Shown here one piece after another: positions 1-6,256 of a DNA stretch of 9,237 bases. This DNA comes from Parachlamydiaceae bacterium (GTDB lineage Bacteria; Chlamydiota; Chlamydiia; Chlamydiales; Parachlamydiaceae), in contig JACDDG010000078.1 of the NCBI GenBank assembly GCA_013817115.1, positions 1 to 9,237 on the forward strand, in the 5' to 3' direction. Position 1 is the first letter of the stretch. Each line of letters starts with the position of its first letter. The notes beneath the pieces were generated by a model. That model worked only from the letters and a program-made list of their open reading frames with translations. It did not search any database and had not been told where the DNA came from. A program made the translations under genes and the position numbers.

Positions 1-649
1 TTATAATATTGGGTCGTTTTTGATCGCTTAATCGCAGGGCTTTCTCAAAGCCAAAAATCCAAAAATTTGAACGCTCTTCGGTATAAATTTACATCTTCTT
101 TGCTGCATTCGTCGTAACCTAACATGCCTTGAATAAGACATCGACCAATCAAATGGAGTGCTGTATCGAATAACAAGACACTATCAGATTTAACCTGAAT
201 TGCTAACCAATCTTCAGTAATTTGGGCCCATGTATTCTTTAAAGAGTCAAGTTTTTGTTTGGTAAAAAAGGAATGGAGTGCTTTGCGATGAATTTCACTC
301 TCACCTTCGGAAGTGTAGTTAGATTATTATCTCCTATTAAGGTGGCGAACCTGCTTCCGATGCGACCACTTTGGAATGGACATAACTTTTCTCCTGAGTG
401 TGGTTTCGGCCCGTAACGGTAAAACGCCTGAATAAGTTTTTGAGCTTCTTTAGCGTTAACTACGTGAATAACACTGTTCCAATTTGGTAATTACGTATTT
501 CACAAATAGGATAATTTGAAATGCTAATATAGTCTTTTGGCCATAAAAGAAATATAATGGATTTTGTTTTGATTCTCCTCGGTTAGTTCCCGTTCCTCTT
601 AAAGTAAACTGCCAATGGTTAATTGCGCTCCGCTATCAATTTTTTGCAT
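1..649 (-). pseudogene. Degraded cytochrome P450-like gene (N-terminal part; 3' end outside window)
   Basis: No intact reading frame exists here, but the minus strand reads as one broken protein. An ATG at 649 follows a good ribosome binding site (AGGAG, 655-660) and gives 16 codons (MQKIDSGAQLTIGSLL) before a TAA at 599-601. The similarity then moves through frames. A piece reading DYISISNYPICEIRN ends near 465-478. Another frame (472-314) contains VIHVVNAKEAQKLIQ and RFATLIGDNNLTT. A third frame (314-48, 89 codons) contains TSEGESEIHRKALHSFF and DTALHLIGRCLIQGMLGY, then a TGA at 45-47. The order VxNxxEA, then (I)GxxLxTSEGExHxxxxxxxxxFF, then a helix ending IGR, matches the beta-1 to helix C to helix E part of bacterial and eukaryotic P450s. 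The family assignment is my recognition. The I-helix, ExxR and haem-cysteine motifs would lie to the left of position 1 and cannot be checked here. At least two frameshifts plus stops make it non-functional unless the sequence has errors. Confidence 0.55.
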
Positions 650-774
650 AATATTCTCCTATTGCATATCAATAATTACAAGAAACGAAACATTTCTTTC
701 TTGAGTTGTTACTATGCACATTTTAAATTATCCCAACAATAGTAAAGTATATCTCAGGCATTTTTATGCTTTGA

Positions 775-873
775 AACGCAGCAACGCTTAGGAAATGCGA
801 AACAAATGTTGCTCTCCCTTTTGCCTTTCTCAGCACCTTTGCGTGGTCTATACGCCTATGCGACTTCTGCGTT
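775..873. repeat. Degenerate inverted-repeat element of about 99 bp
   Basis: The left end (775-795) begins AACGCAGCAACGCTTAGG. The reverse complement of the right end (853-873) begins AACGCAGAAGTCGCATAGG, so the two ends are imperfect inverted copies. The right part (CCTTTGCGTGG, then CTTCTGCGTTAAAAA) has the look of the short dispersed CTTTGCG/CTCTGCGTTAAA-type palindromic repeats found in intergenic DNA of several phyla. No open frame lies inside it. It may be a decayed miniature mobile element or REP-like unit. Membership of a repeat family cannot be shown from one copy. Confidence 0.35.
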
Positions 874-921
874 AAAAAAGCCCGAATTCTACAACTAAAA
901 TTGGATACAAATCACATTACA

Positions 922-971
922 TTTACCTATTGCAGAAGAATCTTTAAATTGCTATTATATTAATAGGTAAA
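922..971. repeat. Perfect 10-bp inverted repeat bracketing the operon promoter
   Basis: TTTACCTATT at 922-931 and its exact reverse complement AATAGGTAAA at 962-971 are separated by 30 bases. The left arm ends on the candidate -35 element and the right arm spans the expected transcription start. This could be a repressor operator pair or a DNA/RNA stem. The match is seen directly; the regulatory role is inferred from position. Confidence 0.4.
930..958 (+). promoter_or_regulatory. Candidate sigma-70-type promoter of the four-gene operon
   Basis: TTGCAG (930-935) is followed after 17 bases by TATTAT (953-958). The -10 box matches the TATAAT consensus at five of six positions, but the -35 box matches only in TTG. 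Initiation would fall near 965, giving an untranslated leader of about 64 bases before the ATG at 1029. The surrounding DNA is very AT-rich, so chance matches are common. Confidence 0.4.
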
Positions 972-1028
972 ACGAAGTTTACAGATAAAAATAGTTTAAT
1001 AAATTTTCAACTTAAAAAAAAGGTTTTC

Positions 1029-3308
1029 ATGGATCTAGTAAACATAAATCCCAGTTCTACGTGGGCTTTGCCTGGTGGAATAAATAAAATGAGCCCAAAG
1101 AATGCCCCATTGTCAACACGAAGTATACCAAATACTATCATTCAAAAAATAACGAATGATAAAAACCCTATTGTGGGGCAAACATTGTTTGACAGCTCCA
1201 ACTTTTCCCGGGAAATTTCTAAAATAAAGGTTACTGAGCAAAAAGAAAAAAAAGACACTAAAGCAGCTCAAAAGAAAGTCGAAACGAGCCTATCTAAAGT
1301 TTCTTCTTTGAAAAATGATTTGGATAATATTGATGGATTTAAAGGGAATATCGATAATGCATTATTTGTCACAGGAACTATAAGGACAGTTGTAACAACT
1401 GTTTTAGACCAACTTGTTGACCTTGAATTAGTTAAAATTCCTTCATACCCAGAACCTATTAGGTCAAAATTACCCTCATCTGTCAAGTTGGATAATATAT
1501 TTGGTTTAGTGAGCGATGCCATAGGATTAGGCACAGGGATTTCGACTATGGTAATTAAGGCCTATATTCGTTCTGTCGCCATGGAAGAAATTGTCGAGCT
1601 AAAGAAAAATATTACAACTCTTTCAGATGAACAAGTTGTTCGTTTAGAAGAATTGGTAAAAGAAATTCATCATGAAGACGATCAATTTAACAAAACATTA
1701 ATTAATATGGGTGTTTCAACAGCAAGCAGCCTTTGCTCATTTACGTCCTTTTCATTAAAATGGATGAGTGACAAAGGTTTTGTTAATGCTCTTAATGCAG
1801 GTGTTTCTGCTATCGGTAGTGGTCTTAGTGTTATTTCAAACGGAGTGAGTTTTCATGATGCTCGTAAAAATGTTAAAGTTGCTCAAGAATGGGCTGAAAA
1901 CTTTGACAGCTGGATTCAAAATCACAATCCAGATCATAATGCTAAAGATAGAGCTGAAGCTTTCCAAGAAGCTATAATTGAACATGACAGAGAGCTAGGG
2001 ATCTTTCATGAAAAAATCACTGAACCGACTCAAGAAAAAATTGATTTGGCTATTTTAAATCGAGACACGACAATTGAAACAGCATTAGCAAAAAGATTAG
2101 AAAGAAAGCAAAGTGAAATTGAAATTCTACAACAAAAGATCGGTAATAATGAATTATCGATGGAAAGTGTTCACGCAAGAGTTCTAAAGTTTAAATCTGA
2201 AGAATGGATAAATGAACAATCTGATGAATCTCTATTATCGACTTATATAGATTATCATTCGGTGTTAGATCCCACCATTAAGAACGCTTTGGCTCAAATG
2301 ATAACCAAAAAACAAGAAATACAAGAATCTTTTTTGAAAGAGAAGAGGCTTGAAACAGGTATATCTTTAGCTTTCTCTAACATAATGTTTGGTGTTTCTG
2401 CTACGCTTGCAATTATTGGTCTAGCGGCCACTCCTGTGATGGGAGCAGGCTTAGTTTTGTCCATTTTAGGAGCAGTCTCAACGGTTGTAGGCATAGGACT
2501 TTTCGGATTAGGCACCTACCGTGCATATAAACTACAACCTGAAACGACTAAAGCATTTCTTCGGGGTGATACGGTTCGTTTAATGTACTTCAATGCTAGA
2601 AGCGCAGTTTTAGAATTGAATCAAAGTATTAAGGAATATATCGTCACAAAATGGCAGGAAAAGCGTGATCGCATTGCTGCGTTTATCAACAGCTTCGCTA
2701 CTGCTAAGCTTGATACTGCTGTAGAGCCACAAGTTGTAGATATCTCTGCAATTGATATCGTTGAAGAGAAAAACGTTGATGCAAAGAAAAGCATTGAACA
2801 AAAACAAGAAATTGTTGAAGATCAACTTAAAGAAGTGGCTAAGGTCAATCAGTGGAAGCAGAGAGCCAATGAGTTAGCAAAACAATTAGAAGTTCTCGCA
2901 TGGAAAGATTTTGCTGATCAAGCAGACTTGAGAATTGGGGCGGCAAAAGAAGCCGGCACTGTGCTTGGTTTCCCTAGTTTTCTAGATTCTTTAGATCCTT
3001 CGGAAATTCATGATGAAGTTCAACTTAAGGCTTTAAAACAAGATATTAGACTTAAGTCTTTTGATACCTTGGAAACTTTTAATGAAATGTTGAGCAACTG
3101 TGATTTCGACATGCTAAGTCCAGCCACTAAAGAACTTCTTAAAGAACAGCTTGGAATCAACGTTAAAGCTTTGCATGAAAGCATTCAAAAAGATCCTGAA
3201 GCGGTAAAAAAAGCTCTACTTGGCTTCTTTTTCCTGGATGATTCTTCTTATGCTAAATTTATCAAAGAACAAGTGTTGGTGCAGAAATTACATACACCTC
3301 AGGCTTAA
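1029..3308 (+). CDS. Candidate secreted effector / inclusion-membrane-like protein with bilobed hydrophobic domain and coiled coils (759 aa)
   Basis: I do not recognise a named family. The start is supported by AAAAAGG five bases upstream of the ATG. There is no classical signal peptide; the first 60 residues are polar and rich in Ser, Asn, Thr and Pro, as in many type III secretion substrates. Residues 61-100 are a Lys/Glu/Gln-rich probable coiled coil. Weaker hydrophobic or amphipathic stretches lie at about 156-180, 223-246 and 250-275 (Gly/Ser/Ala-rich). Residues 280-440 are charged and helical. Residues 442-497 form a strongly hydrophobic double segment around AATPVMGAG, a membrane hairpin of the bilobed type that marks chlamydial Inc proteins. 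Residues 540-640 are again coiled-coil-like, and the C-terminus is a charged helical region. The stop codon shares its last base with the start of the next gene, a likely chaperone. I infer a type III-secreted protein inserted in, or acting on, a host-derived membrane. A non-secreted inner-membrane scaffold is the main alternative. Confidence 0.85.
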   Translation: MDLVNINPSSTWALPGGINKMSPKNAPLSTRSIPNTIIQKITNDKNPIVGQTLFDSSNFSREISKIKVTEQKEKKDTKAAQKKVETSLSKVSSLKNDLDNIDGFKGNIDNALFVTGTIRTVVTTVLDQLVDLELVKIPSYPEPIRSKLPSSVKLDNIFGLVSDAIGLGTGISTMVIKAYIRSVAMEEIVELKKNITTLSDEQVVRLEELVKEIHHEDDQFNKTLINMGVSTASSLCSFTSFSLKWMSDKGFVNALNAGVSAIGSGLSVISNGVSFHDARKNVKVAQEWAENFDSWIQNHNPDHNAKDRAEAFQEAIIEHDRELGIFHEKITEPTQEKIDLAILNRDTTIETALAKRLERKQSEIEILQQKIGNNELSMESVHARVLKFKSEEWINEQSDESLLSTYIDYHSVLDPTIKNALAQMITKKQEIQESFLKEKRLETGISLAFSNIMFGVSATLAIIGLAATPVMGAGLVLSILGAVSTVVGIGLFGLGTYRAYKLQPETTKAFLRGDTVRLMYFNARSAVLELNQSIKEYIVTKWQEKRDRIAAFINSFATAKLDTAVEPQVVDISAIDIVEEKNVDAKKSIEQKQEIVEDQLKEVAKVNQWKQRANELAKQLEVLAWKDFADQADLRIGAAKEAGTVLGFPSFLDSLDPSEIHDEVQLKALKQDIRLKSFDTLETFNEMLSNCDFDMLSPATKELLKEQLGINVKALHESIQKDPEAVKKALLGFFFLDDSSYAKFIKEQVLVQKLHTPQA

Positions 3309-3850
3309 TGACAATACTCTCTGATATACAAATGCTTTTAGATGAAAAAGGGCTTCCGAGCTCTTTAAAGCAAGTAACCAAAGATGTTTTAGAGGAACAT
3401 CTTTTGGTTGCTCTAAAAATAGCGGGACATGACCAAGAAGAGCTTCTTGAAATTAAAGCATACCCTCAAAATTTAGAAGGTGCATTTAAAAAGGAAGAAT
3501 TACTTGATTCGTATTACGTTCTTCAATTTCAATTTATTGTCCCCGCTAGCTTCTCCGCCTCAACATTTACCCAACTCTCCAGTTCTCTACATTTTTTTAA
3601 TCGTCTTATTCATTGTCCCGGATTTGAACTAGATGAACTTAACGAGCGCATACTTTATCGCTATGTTTGGTTTATAAAAAAAACCGGAATCGATTCTTTT
3701 TTACTTATGCAAGTGATCGGAAATATCCACCTTTGCTACACGATGTTCACGCCCTACATCAAAGAAATTGCAGAGGGTAAATTCACCCTTGAAGACATTC
3801 TTGGAAAAGTTCTTGAACTTAGAAACCAACTTCCCCCTCAATCAAATTAA
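3308..3850 (+). CDS. Small protein resembling a type III secretion chaperone (YbjN/CesT-like), partner of the upstream gene (180 aa)
   Basis: The ATG overlaps the upstream TAA by one base (TAATG) and has only a weak AGG four bases before it, so its translation probably depends on ribosomes finishing the upstream gene. There is no signal peptide or membrane segment. Residues 1-60 are acidic and mostly helical. Residues 68-79 (SYYVLQFQFIVP) look like a beta strand. Residues 83-105 are a Ser/Phe/Leu-rich helix ending in CPGFELDELNERILYRY, followed by a strand/helix pair and a C-terminal helix starting TPYIKEIAEG. This alpha-beta-beta-alpha layout, the small acidic protein and the gene order are what is expected of class I secretion chaperones and the YbjN fold. 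Detailed motif identity is not visible, so the function is inferred. It probably binds the N-terminal region of the 759-aa protein. Confidence 0.85.
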   Translation: MTILSDIQMLLDEKGLPSSLKQVTKDVLEEHLLVALKIAGHDQEELLEIKAYPQNLEGAFKKEELLDSYYVLQFQFIVPASFSASTFTQLSSSLHFFNRLIHCPGFELDELNERILYRYVWFIKKTGIDSFLLMQVIGNIHLCYTMFTPYIKEIAEGKFTLEDILGKVLELRNQLPPQSN

Positions 3851-3860
3851 CTGATCGATT

Positions 3861-4709
3861 ATGAACTCTAAATTTTTGTCTATTATTCTTTCTTTGCTCC
3901 TTCTAACGAGCTTTCAAACAGTTTACGCACAAGATAAAATTGCGCTGCTTTTCCTCACTCGCTCAGACTTAAATCATTCAGAACTATGGAAACAGCTATT
4001 GAATGAAGCTCCAAATCGCTTTAACGTTTATTTTCATTCTAAAGATCCACTCGAAGACCCTTATTTCCAACCACATCGCATCCCAAAAATTGTTCCGACA
4101 ACCTGGTCTATTCATGCTAAGGCTTGGCAACTTCTCATTAAAGAAGCTGTAAAAAACCCCGAAAATGTTCGATTTGCATTTCTTTCAGAATCTTGCATCC
4201 CTTTATATTCACTTAGACTTATATACAAAAAAATTATGTCGGATGAATTTACACATATGTTTTATAGAAAACCTTGGTGGCCTTCAAACAACCCGCGAGA
4301 GGTCAAATCCCTCCCATCTAAGTTTCGCTATGGCAATTGGGAATGGATCGTCATGAATCGCAAACATGCAGAACTTGTTGCGCAAGATAAAAAAGTGATC
4401 AAAACTATTTCTCATTACGAAAATGATCAAGAATCATACTTTTCAACACTTTTTGCTATCCATGGTTGCCTATCTAATCAAACCTACAATAAATCATATA
4501 CCTACATGAACTGGGAACATTCGGTTAATGGTGGGGCCAGCCCCTATCCTTTTACAGAAGAGAGTGTATTTAATGACACCCTCATTGAAGAAGCATACAG
4601 CGGAGGTGCCCTGTTTGCTCGTAAATTTGATCCGGAGTATCCCACATACGCCCTTCTAAAAATGATTCGGAAAAACACCAAGAAATATAAAAAAAGTCTG
4701 AGTAAATAA
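3861..4709 (+). CDS. Secreted core-2/I-branching (GT14/DUF266-type) glycosyltransferase (282 aa)
   Basis: The protein resembles the beta-1,6-N-acetylglucosaminyltransferase superfamily, and especially the plant DUF266 branch. The visible blocks, in order, are KIALLFLTR (26-34), FLSESCIPLY (107-116), FRYGNWEWIVMNR (155-167), NDQESYFSTLF (188-198), YTYMNWE (213-219) and GGALFARKF (248-256). These correspond to plant blocks of the type FLTRG, LLSESCIPL, WxxxxR, DEHYxPT, W and FARKF. Glu191 sits where the family's catalytic Glu is expected. Residues 1-23 form a good signal peptide (Lys4, a hydrophobic core, and VYA before Gln24), so the enzyme should cross the inner membrane. That is unusual because nucleotide-sugar donors are cytosolic, which raises the possibility of secretion to the host or of retention by an uncleaved signal anchor. 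The gene starts 10 bases after its upstream neighbour with no clear ribosome binding site, suggesting reinitiation. Donor and acceptor are unknown. Confidence 0.85.
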   Translation: MNSKFLSIILSLLLLTSFQTVYAQDKIALLFLTRSDLNHSELWKQLLNEAPNRFNVYFHSKDPLEDPYFQPHRIPKIVPTTWSIHAKAWQLLIKEAVKNPENVRFAFLSESCIPLYSLRLIYKKIMSDEFTHMFYRKPWWPSNNPREVKSLPSKFRYGNWEWIVMNRKHAELVAQDKKVIKTISHYENDQESYFSTLFAIHGCLSNQTYNKSYTYMNWEHSVNGGASPYPFTEESVFNDTLIEEAYSGGALFARKFDPEYPTYALLKMIRKNTKKYKKSLSK

Positions 4710-4719
4710 AAAAATACAA

Positions 4720-5490
4720 ATGAATTTAAAAATCATAGATAGCGGAAAAAAGTCGGCCGAAGAAAATATGGAAATCGATAGACATTTGCTGTTATCGTTG
4801 GATCCTGCCAATGATGCTTCACCGATTCTCCATTTTTACGACTGGCAGCAACCTAGCGCAACATACGGGTATTTCAGCTCTCCTTTAACTCAATTAAATC
4901 CATCTGCGGTTGAAAAATATGGGCTTCATTTAGCTCGAAGACCTACCGGAGGGGGAATCATTTTTCACCAGTTTGATTTTGCCTTTTCGTTTTTATTACC
5001 TGCCTCTCATCCTCAGTTTTCACTCAATACACTAGATAATTATCGTCTAGTCAACACTGTAATTGCTAAAACCATTCTTCAGCTGCTAGAAGTACATCCA
5101 ACTGAACACATTAACAAGGATGATTTGACACAGCTAGAACTGCAAACGAGCACCAAAAAGTGTTCAGAAGATACCTTGGTGGAAAAAGAATTACGTAATT
5201 TTTGTATGGCACTTCCAACAGTGTATGATGTCATTAGAGGAGATCATAAATTAGCGGGCGGATCTCAACGTAGAACAAAACTCGGATTTCTACATCAAGC
5301 GTCCATCGCTATGATGATTCCGCCTGATAATTTTCTTGATGAAATTCTTGCGCATAATGCAAACATTGCAAAAGCGATGAAAAAGCACACTTTTCATCTT
5401 TTGGGAATAGAGGCGACAGCTGAAGAAAAAATATCAATCAAAAAAACTCTTAAAAATCTTTTGGTGGAAAATTTTTCGGAATTTTCATAA
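4720..5490 (+). CDS. Lipoate-protein ligase A / octanoyltransferase (BPL-LplA-LipB) family protein (256 aa)
   Basis: The catalytic-domain motifs are clear. RRPTGGG at 73-79 followed by IIFHQFDFAFSF is the lipoyl/octanoyl-binding block. PTVYDVIRGDHKLAGGSQRR at 165-184 contains the invariant Lys177 and is followed by LGFLHQASI. The family attaches lipoate or octanoate to E2 subunits of pyruvate and 2-oxoglutarate dehydrogenases in the cytosol, from free lipoate plus ATP (LplA) or from octanoyl-ACP (LipM). Cys162, in FCMALPTVYD, lies seven residues before the conserved Tyr, where LipM-type octanoyltransferases have their nucleophile, so LipM-like chemistry is possible. The length is short for E. 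coli LplA, which carries an extra C-terminal domain. A low-similarity insert at about 128-158 is rich in Thr, Lys and Glu. The gene follows the glycosyltransferase by 10 bases with no good ribosome binding site. It is the last gene of the operon. The family call is firm; ligase versus transferase is open. Confidence 0.92.
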   Translation: MNLKIIDSGKKSAEENMEIDRHLLLSLDPANDASPILHFYDWQQPSATYGYFSSPLTQLNPSAVEKYGLHLARRPTGGGIIFHQFDFAFSFLLPASHPQFSLNTLDNYRLVNTVIAKTILQLLEVHPTEHINKDDLTQLELQTSTKKCSEDTLVEKELRNFCMALPTVYDVIRGDHKLAGGSQRRTKLGFLHQASIAMMIPPDNFLDEILAHNANIAKAMKKHTFHLLGIEATAEEKISIKKTLKNLLVENFSEFS

Positions 5491-5497
5491 TTAATCT

Positions 5498-5806
5498 AGT
5501 CTTCAGACACATGATCACTATGCGTGGCCTTACAGCGATGGCTACGCACTTTGGTGCTTTCTAGCGCCCCTCTACCGGGGCGCACGTTTTGTAATGACCT
5601 GAACCCCGGGTTCCGCTATCGCTGCACCCGGGGCTATTAACAGTTCCCCCTACCGGGGGATAGGAGCATGAATTGCTTTTCTAGATTCTAATTTAGCCGT
5701 ATTTTTAACGATGTTCTATCCCCCGGTAGGTAGGGGCGCCAGAAAGCCACCTAAGTACGTAGCCACCGCTGTAAGGCCACGCATAGAGGCCATGTGGTCT
5801 CAGTCT
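5498..5806. repeat. Long GC-rich foldback (inverted-repeat) element with nested hairpins
   Basis: The left arm (5498-5580) and right arm (5716-5806) are inverted copies. A 20-base core is identical (5518-5537 versus 5767-5786 reversed), and from there to the CTACCGGGG end I count about four substitutions and two short indels by eye. The 135-base centre has further symmetry. CCCCGGGT (5604-5611) pairs with ACCCGGGG (5626-5633). TACCGGGGGATAG and its two preceding C bases (5649-5663) are repeated inverted at 5716-5730. The CCCC-TACCGGGG motif occurs three times in all. The GC content is far above that of the flanks. No frame encodes a transposase and I see no clear target duplication. It is most like a non-autonomous miniature element or a composite of REP-type palindromes between converging transcription units. 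Confidence 0.75.
5564..5590 (+). terminator. Candidate intrinsic terminator of the four-gene operon
   Basis: GCGCCCC (5564-5570), loop TCTACC and GGGGCGC (5577-5583) form a perfect 7-bp GC stem 74 bases after the lipoate-ligase stop codon. A short T4 tract follows at 5587-5590. The T-run is weak and starts four bases after the stem. The stem is part of the left arm of the foldback element. A second T-run (T6, 5811-5816) follows the whole foldback and could serve the same purpose. Confidence 0.4.
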
Positions 5807-5831
5807 GGCGTTTTTTACTAAAAAGATTTTG

Positions 5832-6074
5832 TCAACCCGGTACACCATTCCAAATAGTTTGCCAATTATAAAAAGTCAGTGTAGTAATTTTATAGCGGGC
5901 TGCACTCGCAACATTTAGACTTATGAGCTCAGTTTCCACTATCTCAACAAAACGACTTTGTTCTTTTGGTGGAAAGCTCTCATTTTCTTTTTGTTGGATA
6001 TATTTTGCGGCGTCTGCTTTATGTACATTCCAATCATAATCTCTCGGACGGTTTTGTGGCGCTATTGCGCCATT
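5832..6074 (-). pseudogene. Gene remnant: 80-codon open frame without a start codon
   Basis: The minus strand is open from just after a TAA (6075-6077) to a TGA at 5832-5834. The translation has protein-like composition, with RPRDYDWNVHKADAAKYIQ, then SFPPKEQSRFVEIVETEL, then an aromatic C-terminus FYNWQTIWNGVPG. There is no ATG, GTG or TTG at a sensible place, so the 5' end is missing or frameshifted. The balanced charge pattern and helix-like periodicity (FVEIVETELISL) argue against a chance frame. I do not recognise the family with confidence. It converges on the foldback element and the lipoate-ligase gene. Confidence 0.4.
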
Positions 6075-6076
6075 TT
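6057..6076 (+). terminator. Small perfect hairpin followed by T4
   Basis: TGGCGC (6057-6062), loop TATT and GCGCCA (6067-6072) are followed directly by TTTT. The form is that of a weak factor-independent terminator in the plus direction. It could stop read-through toward the FHA-like gene. It also sits at the 5' edge of the minus-strand remnant, so it may be incidental. Confidence 0.3.
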
Positions 6077-6162
6077 AATTAAATTTAGAATTGCTTAGGC
6101 CGGTGTTTGCAAAGATTAGACAAAAATATGTATCCTTCCTCTTCTTAGACCAAATATCACAA

Positions 6163-6237
6163 TTAATTTGCGATTACATTTAGATTGACATCAAACGAAA
6201 TATCAGGTAAAAGAAGTTGCACAGTAACCACTTTCAA
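6163..6237 (-). CDS. Possible 24-codon leader or broken 5' gene piece with TTG start
   Basis: AAAGGAG (6245-6251, read on the minus strand) lies seven bases before a TTG at 6235-6237. The frame gives 24 residues (VVTVQLLLPDISFDVNLN in the middle) to a TAA at 6163-6165. The ribosome binding site is one of the best in the window, which is why it is listed. It may be the original 5' end of the remnant at 5832-6074, now separated by stops, or chance. Confidence 0.18.
   Translation of the reverse strand: MKVVTVQLLLPDISFDVNLNVIAN
6185..6213 (+). promoter_or_regulatory. Candidate promoter of the FHA-like gene
   Basis: A consensus TTGACA (6185-6190) is followed after 17 bases by TAAAAG (6208-6213), a four-of-six match to TATAAT. 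Initiation near 6220 would give a leader of about 75 bases that includes the palindrome at 6257-6273. A second TTGACA (6265-6270) lies too close to the start codon to have a usable -10 box. Confidence 0.33.
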
Positions 6238-6256
6238 TGAGGGTCTCCTTTAGAAT

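Noticed and set aside
1268..1534. Minus-strand open frame of 88 codons
   Set aside because: It lies wholly inside the 759-aa gene on the other strand, has no ribosome binding site and low-complexity composition; it is a shadow of the real gene.
2294..2825. Two minus-strand frames of 73 and 71 codons
   Set aside because: They are antisense to the membrane hairpin and coiled-coil parts of the 759-aa gene and reflect its codon composition.
4165..4356. Plus-strand frame of 63 codons
   Set aside because: It is an out-of-frame reading within the glycosyltransferase, whose conserved motifs fix the true frame.
5498..5806. CRISPR array or tRNA cluster
   Set aside because: The GC-rich repeats are inverted rather than regularly spaced direct repeats, and no cloverleaf or CCA end can be drawn.
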